The notes under the pieces were generated by a model. The model had not been told where the DNA came from. It searched no databases and saw nothing but the letters and a program-made list of their open reading frames with translations. This document shows, one piece after another, positions 23,778 to 33,466 of a stretch of 64,000 nucleotides of DNA. Position 1 is the stretch's first letter. Each line of letters opens with the position of its first letter. The DNA is from Zoogloea sp. 1C4. GTDB taxonomy: Bacteria > Pseudomonadota > Gammaproteobacteria > Burkholderiales > Rhodocyclaceae. Location of the stretch: positions 1-64,000 of the forward strand of contig NZ_SSXU01000019.1 of assembly GCF_009469605.1 (NCBI RefSeq), given 5' to 3'. A program made the translations under genes and the position numbers.

Positions 23778-26700
23778 TCAGGCCTTCACCGCCTCCAGCA
23801 GCGACTTCACCGCCGCCACCCGCTGCTTGAGATCCGGCGTCGAGACCTTACGGATCAGCTTGTCGGGGCCGGACATTTTGATCGTCTTGTCCTTCTGGAT
23901 CAGCATGATGACCTTCACCGGGTCGATCGGCGCGTGCTGGCCGAACTGGATGCTGATCTGGCTCTCGGAGGCATCCATCTTGGCCACGCCGAAGGGCTTG
24001 ACCAGCATGCGCAGGCGGTGGGTTTCGAGCAGCGTGCGGGTCTGCGGCGGCATCTCGCCGAAGCGGTCGATGAGCTCTTCCTGCAGGGCCTGCAGGTCGT
24101 CTTCGGATTCGCAGTTGGCAAGGCGCTTGTAAAGCGTGAGGCGCTCCTGGACGTCGCTGCAGTAATCGTTGGGGAGCAGCGCCGGGGCGTGGAGGTTGAT
24201 CTCGGAGACGACTTCCAGCGGCTGGGTGAGATCGGGCTCCTTGCCTTGCTGCAGGTCGCGCACGGCGCGCTTGAGCATCTCGGTGTAGAGGCTGACGCCG
24301 ACCTGCTGGATTTCGCCGGATTGGTTCTCGCCGAGCACCTCGCCGGCACCGCGGATTTCCAGGTCCTGCATCGCCAGATAGAAGCCGGAACCCAGCTCTT
24401 CCATCATCGTGATGGCCTCCAGGCGCTTTTGCGCCTGGGCGGTGGGTTTGGCGTGGGCGTCGGTGAGGAGGTAGGCGTAGGCCTGGTGGTGCGACCGGCC
24501 GACGCGGCCGCGCAGCTGGTGAAGCTGGGCGAGGCCGAAGCGATCCGCCCGGTTGATGATGATGGTGTTGGCCGTCGGGATGTTGATGCCGGTCTCGATG
24601 ATGGTCGTGCACAGCAGCAGGTTGGCCTTCTGCGTGGTGAAGTCGCGCATCACGCGTTCGAGCTCGCGCTCGGGCAGCTGGCCGTGGCCGATGACGATGC
24701 GCGCTTCGGGCAGGAGTTCTTCCAGCGACTCGCGGACGTTCTCGATGGTCTCGACCTCGTTGTGCAGGAAGTAAACCTGCCCGCCGCGCTTGAACTCCCG
24801 GATCACCGCCTCGCGGATGATGCCCTTGCTGTGGCGCTGAACGAAGGTCTTGATGGCCAGGCGCTTCTGGGGCGCGGTGGCGATCACCGAGAACTCGCGC
24901 AGGCCTTCCAGCGCCAGCCCCAGGGTGCGGGGAATCGGGGTGGCGGTGAGGGTGAGGATGTCCACCTCGCTGCGCAGGGCTTTCAGCGCCTCCTTCTGGC
25001 GCACGCCAAAGCGGTGTTCCTCGTCGATGATCACAAGGCCCAGGCGCTTGAAGGTGACGTCCTTCTGGAGCAGCCGGTGGGTGCCGATGAGGATGTCCAC
25101 CTTGCCTTCGCCCAACTGCTTGATGGCTTCGGCCTGCTCCTTGGCGCTCTTGAAGCGGGAGAGCTCGGCGACCTTGATCGGCCAGTCGGCGAAGCGATCG
25201 GCGAAGGTCTGGTAATGCTGCTCGGCCAGCAGCGTGGTGGGGCACAGCACCACCACCTGTTTTCCGTCGGCCACCGCGATGAAGGCGGCGCGCAGGGCGA
25301 CTTCGGTCTTGCCGAAGCCCACGTCGCCGCACACCAGGCGGTCCATCGGCCGGCCGGATTTCATGTCGGCCACCACGGCCTCGATGGCGGCGAGCTGGTC
25401 CGGGGTTTCCTCGAAGCCGAAGCCGTCGGCGAAGGCCTCCAGATCGTGCTGCTTGAAGTCGAACTGGTGGCCCTTGCGCGCGGCGCGCTGGGCGTAGAGC
25501 GCGAGGAGTTCGGCGGCGGTGTCGCGCACCTGCTGGGCGGCCTTCTTCTTGGCTTTTTCCCACCGGCCGGAGCCCAGCGTGTGCAGATGCACCGCCTCCG
25601 GATCGGCGCCGGCGTAACGGGTGATCACGTGCAGCTGCGACACTGGCACGTAGAGCTTGTCGCCGTTGGCGTATTCGAGATGCAGGAACTCGGTCTGGCC
25701 TTCGCCCAGATCCATGTGCACGAGACCCATGTAGCGGCCGATGCCGTGGCTGGAGTGCACCACCGGGTCGCCGGGCTTGAGTTCGGACAGATCCCGCAGC
25801 CAGCCTTCCATCGTTGCGGCCTTGCGGCTGTCGCGGCGGGTCCGGGTGCGGGCGGTGGCGGCGTAGAGCTCGGATTCGGTGACGACGGCGATGCCGGCAT
25901 CCGGCACCACGAAGCCGGCGGCAAGCGGGCCGACGCCCAGGGCAAGCTTCGCGTCGCCGCCGAGGAAGGCGTCGAAGCCGGCGGAGGGCTCGGGCTTCAG
26001 GCCGTATTCGGCAAAGTATTCGGCGATGGTCTGCTGACGGCCGGCGGATTCGGCGAGCACCAGCACCCGGCCGTCGAAGCCCGCGCAGAAGGCCTTGAAG
26101 CGGTGGAGCGGGTCGTTGGCCTTGCGCTCGACGGAGATGTCGGGAAGCGTGGCCGAAGGCCCGTCGCCAGCACCGGCCGGCAGGGCCAGGCGGGTGCGCT
26201 CCTTGAGGGCGACGAAGAAGGCTTCTTCCGACAGGAAGAGCTGGTCCGGGGCCATGATCGGCCGGGTCTTGTCGCCGCCGAGCAGATGGTGACGGCTGCG
26301 GGCGTCCTTCCAGAAGGCCTCGATGGCGCCGGGCACATCCCGGTGCAGCAGGATGCGGCTGTGGTCCGGCAGGTAGTCGAAGAGCGTCGCGGTCTCGTCG
26401 AAGAACAGCGGAAGGTAGTACTCGATGCCCGCCGGGGCGATGCCGTTGGAGACATCCTTGTACACCGCGCAGCGGGACGGGTCGCCCTCGAAGGTCTCGC
26501 GGAAGCGGCCGCGGAAGTGCGTGCGGCCGGTTTCGTCCATGGGAAATTCCCGCGCCGGCAGCAGGCGCACTTCCTTCACCGGGAAGACGGTGCGCTGGGT
26601 GTCCGGGTCGAAGGTCTTGATGCTCTCGATCTCGTCGTCGAAGAGGTCGATCCGGTAGGGCAGGGCGGCGCCCATCGGGTACAGATCCACCAGCCCGCCG

Positions 26701-27221
26701 CGCACGCTGAACTCGCCCGGCGACACCACCTGAGTGACGTGGGCGTAGCCGCCGATGGTCATCTGGTTGCGCAGGCCGTCTACATCAAGCCTGGCGCCCT
26801 GCTTGAGGAAGAAGGTGTAGGCCGCGAGGAAAGCCGGCGGGGCGAGCCGGTACAGGGCGGTAGACGCCGGCACCAGGGCGATGTCGGCCTCGCCGCGAGT
26901 GATCGCGTAGAGCGTGGAGAGCCGCTCGGAGATCAGATCCTGGTGGGGCGAGAAGCTGTCGTAGGGCAGGGTTTCCCAGTCGGGCAGCAGGTGGGTGCGC
27001 AGGTCCGGCGCGAGCCAGGCGATTTCGTCCGACAGGCGCTGGGCGTCCAGCGGGTTGGCGGTGACGACCACCAGCATCCGCTTGCCGTCGGCCAGCCGGG
27101 CGATGGCAAGGGCGTCGCTCGAACCGGCCAGCGAAGGCAGGTCGAGGCGCTGGCCAGGCTTGGCCTGGTTGAAGGCGTCGAGGGACGGGAGCAGGCGGGC
27201 GAGCGGTCGGGAGGCGGTCAT
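23778..27221 (-). CDS. mfd: Transcription-repair coupling factor Mfd
   Basis: A 1147-residue SF2 translocase that removes RNA polymerase stalled at DNA lesions and recruits UvrA. It shows the UvrB-like N-terminal module (PDWETLPYDSFSPHQDLISERL), the CarD-like RNA-polymerase interaction domain (LKPGDPVVHSSHGIGRYMGL), the helicase core with Walker A (GDVGFGKTEVA), DEEHRFG box, SATPIPRTL-like TLTATPIPRTL motif and QLRGRVGRS, then the C-terminal TRCF domain. Length matches the family (about 1150). I prefer the ATG at 27221 (MTASRPLARLLP); an in-frame start eight codons earlier exists. Confidence 0.97.
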   Translation of the reverse strand: MTASRPLARLLPSLDAFNQAKPGQRLDLPSLAGSSDALAIARLADGKRMLVVVTANPLDAQRLSDEIAWLAPDLRTHLLPDWETLPYDSFSPHQDLISERLSTLYAITRGEADIALVPASTALYRLAPPAFLAAYTFFLKQGARLDVDGLRNQMTIGGYAHVTQVVSPGEFSVRGGLVDLYPMGAALPYRIDLFDDEIESIKTFDPDTQRTVFPVKEVRLLPAREFPMDETGRTHFRGRFRETFEGDPSRCAVYKDVSNGIAPAGIEYYLPLFFDETATLFDYLPDHSRILLHRDVPGAIEAFWKDARSRHHLLGGDKTRPIMAPDQLFLSEEAFFVALKERTRLALPAGAGDGPSATLPDISVERKANDPLHRFKAFCAGFDGRVLVLAESAGRQQTIAEYFAEYGLKPEPSAGFDAFLGGDAKLALGVGPLAAGFVVPDAGIAVVTESELYAATARTRTRRDSRKAATMEGWLRDLSELKPGDPVVHSSHGIGRYMGLVHMDLGEGQTEFLHLEYANGDKLYVPVSQLHVITRYAGADPEAVHLHTLGSGRWEKAKKKAAQQVRDTAAELLALYAQRAARKGHQFDFKQHDLEAFADGFGFEETPDQLAAIEAVVADMKSGRPMDRLVCGDVGFGKTEVALRAAFIAVADGKQVVVLCPTTLLAEQHYQTFADRFADWPIKVAELSRFKSAKEQAEAIKQLGEGKVDILIGTHRLLQKDVTFKRLGLVIIDEEHRFGVRQKEALKALRSEVDILTLTATPIPRTLGLALEGLREFSVIATAPQKRLAIKTFVQRHSKGIIREAVIREFKRGGQVYFLHNEVETIENVRESLEELLPEARIVIGHGQLPERELERVMRDFTTQKANLLLCTTIIETGINIPTANTIIINRADRFGLAQLHQLRGRVGRSHHQAYAYLLTDAHAKPTAQAQKRLEAITMMEELGSGFYLAMQDLEIRGAGEVLGENQSGEIQQVGVSLYTEMLKRAVRDLQQGKEPDLTQPLEVVSEINLHAPALLPNDYCSDVQERLTLYKRLANCESEDDLQALQEELIDRFGEMPPQTRTLLETHRLRMLVKPFGVAKMDASESQISIQFGQHAPIDPVKVIMLIQKDKTIKMSGPDKLIRKVSTPDLKQRVAAVKSLLEAVKA

Positions 27222-27275
27222 GCGGAGGGTGCTGCGGAAAGACAAACCAGGCGGCGGATTATACGGCGGTGGCGC

Positions 27276-28049
27276 TCAGGCCCGGTCGATCTGGAAGGTT
27301 TCGACGACGCGGCCGGTTTCGATGCCGACCTCGTTCCAGGTGGATTCGGTGAAGCGCGCCCAGCCGTGGCGGTCGCGGGTGATGACGGTGGAGCAGCGGG
27401 TGCCATAGCCCGGCGCGCGGATGAAGGCGCTGGAGAGCATGCGCTCCCAGGCAAGGCTGACGCCGGTGCGAGGCAGCTCGGCGTCGGGCGCTGGGCGATC
27501 GTCGCGGAGCAGCTCACGCAGAGGTGTGTCGTCGGGCAGGGCCGCGAGGGCACGGGAGAGGCGGGACTTGCCGGCCTTCACCTTGGGCCACGGGGTGTCG
27601 AGCAGGTGGTTGGAGAGGGCATGGACGCCCGGCTCCAGCAGCTGTGCGGAGCCGCTCTCGCTCTCGTAGATGCCCAGCGTCTCGCCGTCGGACACCAGGA
27701 TGTTGAAGGCGTTGTAGCGCGGGCCTTCGCGCTTGAGGCGGTCCAAGGCGGCCGCGGTGGATTCGTCGCTGCCGAGAAAATCCGCCACCAGCGCCCCGCG
27801 GGACGGGGTTCCGCTGCGTATCCGGGCGGGATCGCGAAAATTGGTGAGGCCGGCAAAGCGGCCCGACCGGCCGAGGCCGAGCCAGGTGCCGCCGGCTTCG
27901 AGATCACGACCGGCGAAGATCGCCGGCGCGCCGTCGGATGGCCACCAGGCGGCTGGAGCCGCCGGGCGGGCGAAGAACTCGTCGCGGTTGGCGGCGACCA
28001 CCAGCGGGTAATCCGGGTGGGCGCGCCAGGCAACGAGGATCAGGCACAT
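27276..28049 (-). CDS. NRDE (TANGO2)-family protein
   Basis: The 257-residue protein begins MCLILVAWRAHPDYPLVVAANRDEFFARP, with the catalytic-looking Cys at position 2 and the NRDE signature that names the family. It also contains FAGRDLEAGGTWLGL, a conserved segment. Family members resemble Ntn hydrolases; eukaryotic TANGO2 is linked to heme or acyl-CoA handling, but the bacterial role is unsettled. Its start overlaps the end of the DUF4936 gene by 10 bases, indicating translational coupling. Confidence 0.9.
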   Translation of the reverse strand: MCLILVAWRAHPDYPLVVAANRDEFFARPAAPAAWWPSDGAPAIFAGRDLEAGGTWLGLGRSGRFAGLTNFRDPARIRSGTPSRGALVADFLGSDESTAAALDRLKREGPRYNAFNILVSDGETLGIYESESGSAQLLEPGVHALSNHLLDTPWPKVKAGKSRLSRALAALPDDTPLRELLRDDRPAPDAELPRTGVSLAWERMLSSAFIRAPGYGTRCSTVITRDRHGWARFTESTWNEVGIETGRVVETFQIDRA

Positions 28050-28333
28050 GCGACGAAGCGCTCGGTGTGGCGGCGGCCGCCGTCGTCGATGAAACGTGCG
28101 ATGCCGTGGCGGTCGAGGCCCTGGGCGAGGGCGTCGTCGAAGGCGGCGGAGTCGGTCACGTTCTCGTAGATCTCCATCCACGTCCACGGGTCGTCGGCCT
28201 TGCGCAGGAAGCGCCCGGCCACGCCCGTCTGGCCGCGGAGCTCATCCTGCAGGTTGTAGAGCGTGCGGGTGAGATCGGCTTCCAGGCCCATGCGGACGGG
28301 GTAGTAGATGTAGTAATGGATCGCGGACGTCAC
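28040..28333 (-). CDS. DUF4936 family protein
   Basis: A 97-residue cytosolic protein starts at GTG, nine bases after the ygfZ stop. It has the features of DUF4936 proteins (IHYYIYYPV, WMEIYENVTD), which look like small ferredoxin-fold dimers related to antibiotic-biosynthesis monooxygenase-like domains. No function is known. It is commonly found next to ygfZ in betaproteobacteria, and here the two and the NRDE gene form one minus-strand operon. Confidence 0.85.
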   Translation of the reverse strand: MTSAIHYYIYYPVRMGLEADLTRTLYNLQDELRGQTGVAGRFLRKADDPWTWMEIYENVTDSAAFDDALAQGLDRHGIARFIDDGGRRHTERFVACA

Positions 28334-28342
28334 GACCGGCCC

Positions 28343-29374
28343 TCAGGGAAGCGCGTAGGGCAGGGGCACGAAAGCCACCGCAGCGCCATCCGGGGCGCCG
28401 ATCGTGGCCTTGCCCCCTTCGGCACTCGAGGTCTGCAGCACCACCAGGGCGTCGAAGCCGCCATCCGGCGCAGGGGCTGCACTCACCACCTTGCCAGCGG
28501 ACTGGTCGCCGAAATCCGGGGCATACAGATCGGTGCCGGCCGCGAGGGCGGGCACGTCGGCGTGGATGCGGTACATGCGCTTCTTGAGCTTGCCGAGATA
28601 GTGGGTGCGGGCCACGATCTCCTGGCCGGGGTAACAGCCCTTGTTGAAGCTCACGCCGCCGATGAGGTCGTAGTTCACCATCTGCACGACGAACTCTTCC
28701 TGCACCGGCTGGGTGACCACCGGCTGGCCGGCGCGGATGTCGAGCCACTGCCACGCGGCGCTACCGGCCGGTTGGGCGCCCGCAGCCACGAACTTGGCCC
28801 ACAGGTTGGGCGCTTCGGAGATCGGCGCCGACACGATGAAGCGGGAGTCATCCAGCCGCACCACGGTGGCAAGGCCCGACGCGGTGGCAAGTTCGGCGCC
28901 AGGGATGCCGAGGCCAGCAGCCTCAAGGGCCGCGCCAGCCCGCGGGCCAGCCAGGCCGATCAGCGCCGAATCGCCGCCGTCGTCCATCAGCCGCACCTTG
29001 GAGCGCAGGATGTACATCGACAGCTTCTTGAGCATCGCGGCGTGGATGTCGGCCGACAGGGTGAGGAGGTAATCGCCGGCTTCGCGCCAGAGCACGATGC
29101 TGGCCAGCATCCGGCCCTTGGGGCTGTTGAAGCTGGTGAACTGGGCTTCGTTGGGGCCCAGCTTCTTCACGTCGTTGGAGAACAGGTTGTGCAGGAAGGC
29201 GCAGGCGTCTTCACCGCTGGCGCGGATTGCACCAAGGTGGATCATCGGCACGACAATCGTGCCCTGGGCCGCGCGGATCACATCCTGCCGGGCCTCTTCG
29301 GAAAACTGCACGGCGTTGTCGCCGGAGAACTGGGCGCCTTGGTTGGCGAGAAAGGTTTGCCAGGTTGCGTTCAT
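28343..29374 (-). CDS. ygfZ: Folate-binding Fe-S cluster repair protein YgfZ
   Basis: The 343-residue protein is related to the GcvT T-protein. The diagnostic motif KGCYPGQE (in VSFNKGCYPGQEIVARTHY) is present near residue 243, with its conserved Cys. YgfZ supports repair or assembly of certain Fe-S enzymes such as MiaB in a tetrahydrofolate-dependent way. The start at 29374 (MNATWQTFLANQG) fits homologue length; upstream in-frame codons reach 29497 but lack family similarity. The gene diverges from mltG. Confidence 0.94.
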   Translation of the reverse strand: MNATWQTFLANQGAQFSGDNAVQFSEEARQDVIRAAQGTIVVPMIHLGAIRASGEDACAFLHNLFSNDVKKLGPNEAQFTSFNSPKGRMLASIVLWREAGDYLLTLSADIHAAMLKKLSMYILRSKVRLMDDGGDSALIGLAGPRAGAALEAAGLGIPGAELATASGLATVVRLDDSRFIVSAPISEAPNLWAKFVAAGAQPAGSAAWQWLDIRAGQPVVTQPVQEEFVVQMVNYDLIGGVSFNKGCYPGQEIVARTHYLGKLKKRMYRIHADVPALAAGTDLYAPDFGDQSAGKVVSAAPAPDGGFDALVVLQTSSAEGGKATIGAPDGAAVAFVPLPYALP

Positions 29375-29579
29375 CAGTGGTCGTGGTCCTGAGTCTGAAA
29401 CGAGTCCAAAAGCGGTTTGCGCTATTATAGAGGCCTGACCGCGCAGGCTTCGGCCTGTCTGCGGTCTTTGTCGTACCGGCGGGGCAGTCCTCATCAAAGT
29501 TGTCCATGTCCGGGCCGGCTTGCGGCGCCCACCTCTTTGCTCACCTCATTCGTTTGTTTCCCACGCGCCAAGTTCCCAG

Positions 29580-30581
29580 ATGAAGCGCCTGTTTTCCCGT
29601 TTAGTCGTGCTCGCGCTCATCGGACTGGCCTGCCTTGCCGGCGCGCTCGCGTGGTTTGCCTATCGTCCGCTGCCGCTGCGCCAGACGCCGCTGGATTTCA
29701 CCGTCGAGCCCGGCTCTTCGATGAAGCAAGTGGCGCGCCAGCTTGTTGACGCCGGTTTCGACATGCCGCCGCTGGCCATCGTCACCCTGGCGCGTATCAC
29801 GCGTCAGGCCAATGCGATCAAGGCTGGCAGCTACGAGGTGGAGGCAGGTGTCACCCCGCTGCAACTGCTTAACAAGCTCAGCCGTGGCGACGTGAGCCAG
29901 GCCGAACTGCCGGTGATCGAGGGCTGGAACTTCCGCCAGCTGCGCGCCGCGCTCGATCGCCACCCGGATCTGCGCCACGACACCGCCGGGTTGTCGGATG
30001 CTCAAATCCTCGAAAAGCTCGGCGTGGACGCGCGTCACCCCGAAGGCCTGTTCTTTCCCGATACCTATCTCTTCGCCCGCCGCTCCAGCGATCTCGATGT
30101 GCTGCGCCGGGCCCACGCAAATCACCAGAAGGTGCTTGATCGGGAATGGCAGCGCCGTGCCGATGGCCTGCCGTACAAGACGCCCTACGAGGCGCTGATC
30201 ATGGCCTCCATCGTCGAAAAGGAAACCGGCCAGGCGGCCGACCGGCCGATGGTGGCCTCGGTGTTCATCAACCGGCTGCGCGCTGGCATGTTGCTCCAGA
30301 CTGACCCGACGGTAATCTACGGCCTCGGCACCGATTTCGACGGAAACCTGAAGAAGCGTGACCTGCTTGCCGACACGCCCTACAACACCTACACCCGCAC
30401 AGGCCTGCCGCCCACGCCGATCGCCATGCCCGGCACGGCCGCGCTGCGGGCGGCCCTCAATCCGCCCGCCACCGATTACCTTTATTTCGTGGCCCGCGGC
30501 GACGGCTCCAGCGAGTTTTCCCGCAATCTCGACGAACACAACCGGGCCGTGGCCCGCTACATCCGGAAACGCAGCCAGTGA
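29580..30581 (+). CDS. mltG: Endolytic murein transglycosylase MltG
   Basis: A 333-residue inner-membrane enzyme that cleaves nascent glycan strands and sets their length. An N-terminal signal-anchor helix ([20 protein letters not shown]) is followed by a LysM-like part ([21 protein letters not shown]) and the YceG catalytic domain, with [11 protein letters not shown], the catalytic Glu in ASIVEKETG and [10 protein letters not shown]. The start is the ATG at 29580; an in-frame extension to 29520 would precede the anchor. Its stop overlaps the GTG of tmk by four bases. Confidence 0.96.
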   Translation: MKRLFSRLVVLALIGLACLAGALAWFAYRPLPLRQTPLDFTVEPGSSMKQVARQLVDAGFDMPPLAIVTLARITRQANAIKAGSYEVEAGVTPLQLLNKLSRGDVSQAELPVIEGWNFRQLRAALDRHPDLRHDTAGLSDAQILEKLGVDARHPEGLFFPDTYLFARRSSDLDVLRRAHANHQKVLDREWQRRADGLPYKTPYEALIMASIVEKETGQAADRPMVASVFINRLRAGMLLQTDPTVIYGLGTDFDGNLKKRDLLADTPYNTYTRTGLPPTPIAMPGTAALRAALNPPATDYLYFVARGDGSSEFSRNLDEHNRAVARYIRKRSQ

Positions 30582-31195
30582 AATCCCGCTTCATCACCTT
30601 TGAAGGCATCGACGGCGCCGGCAAGAGCAGCCAGATCGCGGCTGTCGTGGCGCTGATCGAATCCCGCGGCATCCACGTCGTCCAGACTCGCGAACCCGGC
30701 GGCACGCCCCTCGGCGAGAAGCTGCGCGAACTGCTGCTGCATGAGCCGATGCACCTGGAAACCGAAGCCATGCTGATGTTCGCCGCCCGCCGCGAGCACC
30801 TCGCAGCGCTCATCGAACCGTCGCTCGCCGCTGGAAAATGGGTGGTCTCCGACCGCTTCACGGACGCCACCTACGCCTATCAGGTGGGCGGACGCGGGCT
30901 GGACGAAGGACGCTTCGCCGCGCTCGAGCAGTGGGTTCATCCCTACCTTCAGCCGGATCTCACGCTGATCTTCGACCTCGATCCGGCTGTCGCCGCGCGG
31001 CGTCTAGCCGGCACCGGCGTGGCGCCGGACCGCTTCGAGCGGGAGAAGACCGATTTCTTCGAGCGGGTCCGGTCGGCGTATCTGCGCCGGGCGGCGGCCG
31101 ATCCGAAGCGGGTCCGGGTGATCGACGCCAGCCAGACGCCGGACGAGATCCGGCTGCAGGTCGAGGCCGTCGTCGGCGAGGCGTGTTTCCAATGA
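30578..31195 (+). CDS. tmk: Thymidylate kinase
   Basis: A 205-residue P-loop kinase that phosphorylates dTMP to dTDP. Visible are the P-loop [12 protein letters not shown], the DR(F) motif [12 protein letters not shown], the [10 protein letters not shown] substrate loop and the lid region following. Translation starts at a GTG inside the overlap GTGA with the mltG stop, so expression is probably coupled to mltG. Its own stop overlaps the ATG of holB in the same way. Confidence 0.97.
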   Translation: MKSRFITFEGIDGAGKSSQIAAVVALIESRGIHVVQTREPGGTPLGEKLRELLLHEPMHLETEAMLMFAARREHLAALIEPSLAAGKWVVSDRFTDATYAYQVGGRGLDEGRFAALEQWVHPYLQPDLTLIFDLDPAVAARRLAGTGVAPDRFEREKTDFFERVRSAYLRRAAADPKRVRVIDASQTPDEIRLQVEAVVGEACFQ

Positions 31196-32253
31196 TCTTC
31201 GAATGGCAGGCCGCCCTGTGGCAGCGCGTGCTCGACAGCGCCGAGCGCATGCCCCACGCGCTGCTCTTTGCCGGCCCGGCTGGCGGCGGCAAGCGGGTTT
31301 TTGCCGAGGCTCTGGCGGCGCGGGAACTCTGCGCCCAAAATGGGGTCGATGGACATGCCTGCGGCGTCTGCGAGGATTGCCTGTGGCGTCTGTCCGGCAA
31401 CCACCCTGATCTCATGCGTGTGATCCCGGAAGCCGATCAGGAAGACCGCGGCGACGCGGCGACTGAAAAGCCCGAAGGTGGCAAGGCGGCCAGCCGACAG
31501 ATCGTGATCGAACAGATCCGCAACCTCCAGCAGGCGCTGACCACCGGCGGCCACCGGGGAGGGCGTCGGGTGGTGATCATCGATCCGCCCGAGGCCATGA
31601 ACCTGTTCACCGCCAACGCGCTGCTCAAACTGCTCGAAGAACCCACGACCAACGCCTTGTTCATTCTGGTTTCGTCCTCTCCCAAGCGTCTTCTGCCGAC
31701 GATCCGCAGCCGCTGCCAGACGTGGGCCTTCCCGCGTCCGCCGGCCGAGATGGCCACCCGCTGGCTCGCCGACAAAAAGGTGCCGGACGCCGCTGCGCTG
31801 CTGGCCTTTTCCGGCGGCATGCCGCTGGCCGCAGCCGAGATGGCCGAAGGTGGCGCCGCTGCCGCACGCAAGCGCTTTGTGGATGACATCGTCAGCGTGC
31901 CGCGCAAGGCGCCGCTGCGTCTGGCGGGCGAATGGGAGAGCTGGCTGAAGAGCAAGGACGCGCTGGCCTGCGGCTTCGACATGCCGACGCTGGTAGGCTG
32001 GCTGCAGCGCTGGGTGGCCGATCTGGTCAGCCTGCGCCTGGGTGGGCCGGTGCGCTTCTTTCCTGCGCAATATGACATTCTCCACGGGCTGTCCGGTCGG
32101 CTGACCATCGACGCTGCCCTCGGCTGCTACAATGAAATCACCCAGTCCCGCCGGGTTTCGCAGCATCCGCTGAACGCCCGGCTTTTTCTTGAGGACATGC
32201 TTTTGCGGTACGCCCGGAGTCTTCAGGCCGCCGCGCCAGCCATGCGCAGATGA
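31192..32253 (+). CDS. holB: DNA polymerase III subunit delta prime
   Basis: The 353-residue clamp-loader subunit starts at ATG in the ATGA overlap with tmk. It has the P-loop-like [10 protein letters not shown], a zinc module with four Cys ([19 protein letters not shown]), [20 protein letters not shown] and the sensor-1 SRC motif (IRSRCQTW). An insertion rich in Asp/Glu/Lys (about residues 83-100) between the zinc module and the next strand is typical of betaproteobacterial HolB. Its stop overlaps the pilZ start, giving a four-gene coupled unit mltG-tmk-holB-pilZ. Confidence 0.96.
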   Translation: MIFEWQAALWQRVLDSAERMPHALLFAGPAGGGKRVFAEALAARELCAQNGVDGHACGVCEDCLWRLSGNHPDLMRVIPEADQEDRGDAATEKPEGGKAASRQIVIEQIRNLQQALTTGGHRGGRRVVIIDPPEAMNLFTANALLKLLEEPTTNALFILVSSSPKRLLPTIRSRCQTWAFPRPPAEMATRWLADKKVPDAAALLAFSGGMPLAAAEMAEGGAAAARKRFVDDIVSVPRKAPLRLAGEWESWLKSKDALACGFDMPTLVGWLQRWVADLVSLRLGGPVRFFPAQYDILHGLSGRLTIDAALGCYNEITQSRRVSQHPLNARLFLEDMLLRYARSLQAAAPAMRR

Positions 32254-32618
32254 ACGATTCCCTGAAGCGCCCCCTCCAGCCGCGCCCCAGCGTCCTGTCG
32301 CTCAACATCAGCTCCAAGTCGGCGCTGTACGCGGCCTACATGCCGTTCATCAGGAACGGCGGGATCTTCGTGCCCACCACCCGCGAGTACAAGCTCGGCG
32401 ACGAGATCTTCATGCTCCTGCAGATCATGGACGATCAGACCAAGCATCCCGTTGCCGGCACCATCGCGTGGATCACCCCGGCCGGGGCCCAGGGGAACAA
32501 GACGCAGGGTATCGGTGTCCAGTTTGCAGGCGACGATGCCGGGCAGGTGCTGCGCAACCGGATCGAACAGATCCTCGCGGGGCATCTCGGCTCATCGCGC
32601 CCGACGCACACGCTCTGA
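32250..32618 (+). CDS. pilZ: Type IV pilus assembly protein PilZ
   Basis: The 122-residue protein matches PilZ in the strict sense: YAAYMPFIRNGGIFVPT, LGDEIFMLLQIMD, and VAGTIAWITPAGAQGN followed by GIGVQF. It lacks the RxxxR and D/NxSxxG motifs required for cyclic-di-GMP binding, as does Pseudomonas PilZ, which instead contacts PilB and FimX to allow pilus assembly. The holB-pilZ order is conserved in many proteobacteria. This predicts type IV pili in the organism. Confidence 0.95.
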   Translation: MNDSLKRPLQPRPSVLSLNISSKSALYAAYMPFIRNGGIFVPTTREYKLGDEIFMLLQIMDDQTKHPVAGTIAWITPAGAQGNKTQGIGVQFAGDDAGQVLRNRIEQILAGHLGSSRPTHTL

Positions 32619-32692
32619 CGCTGTTTCCGTCGTCGTTTCCGCTTTCAATCCGAGAAGCTCACTGAAGCCTTTCACAGCCTTCCGCATCCTTC

Positions 32693-33466
32693 ATGCTCGT
32701 CGATTCCCACTGTCACCTGGATTTCCCCGACCTCATCGAGAACGAGGCGGCGCTGCTCGAACGGATGGCCGAGAACGGTGTCACCCATGCCCTGTGCGTG
32801 GCGGTGAAACTCGAAACCCTCGCCGGCGTGATCGGCCTTGCCGAGCGCCACGCGAACATCTTTGCGTCGGTTGGCGTGCATCCTGACAACGCCGATTGTG
32901 ACGAACCCGACACCGCCCGATTGCTGGAGCTCGCGGCCCACCCGAAAGTTGTGGCGATCGGTGAGACCGGACTCGACTACTACTGGCACAAGGACGCGCC
33001 CGAGTGGCAGCGGGATCGTTTCCGGACTCACATCCGCGCTGCCAAGGCCTGTGGCAAGCCGCTGATCATCCACACCCGCGACTCCGCCGCCGACACCCTG
33101 CGCCTGATGCGCGAAGAATCGGCCGGTGAAGCGGGCGGCGTGATGCACTGTTTTACCGAAACCCGTGAAGTGGCCGAGCAGGCGCTTGATCTGGGCTTCT
33201 ATATTTCATTTTCGGGTATCGTCAGCTTCAAGACCGCCGAATCCCTTCGGGATGTGGCACGCTTCGTTCCGGCTGATCGTCTGCTGGTGGAAACCGACGC
33301 GCCTTACCTGGCGCCGGTGCCTTTCCGTGGCAAGACCAATCAGCCGGCCTACGTCCGCCATGTGGCCGAAGCCGTCGCGACCGCCCGGGGAGAAACGCTC
33401 CAGGTGGTGGCCGATGCCACCACGCGAAACTTCTTTCAGCTTTTCAAGCACGCCAGACCGTCATGA
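32693..33466 (+). CDS. TatD-family metal-dependent hydrolase
   Basis: A 257-residue TIM-barrel hydrolase of the TatD/YcfH type. Metal-ligand motifs are visible: DSHCHLDF at the N-terminus, GETGLDYYW, IIHTRD, MHCFTE and VETDAPYLAP. Homologues act as 3'-5' deoxyribonucleases or D-aminoacyl-tRNA-deacylase-like enzymes, so the exact substrate is uncertain. It often follows holB-pilZ in this group. Its stop codon overlaps the ATG of the ankyrin gene by four bases. Confidence 0.93.
   Translation: MLVDSHCHLDFPDLIENEAALLERMAENGVTHALCVAVKLETLAGVIGLAERHANIFASVGVHPDNADCDEPDTARLLELAAHPKVVAIGETGLDYYWHKDAPEWQRDRFRTHIRAAKACGKPLIIHTRDSAADTLRLMREESAGEAGGVMHCFTETREVAEQALDLGFYISFSGIVSFKTAESLRDVARFVPADRLLVETDAPYLAPVPFRGKTNQPAYVRHVAEAVATARGETLQVVADATTRNFFQLFKHARPS

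Noticed and set aside
23751-28169. 1472-codon plus-strand open frame opposite mfd
   Set aside because: Antisense shadow: the minus strand encodes a full-length Mfd with all motifs, followed by the NRDE gene.
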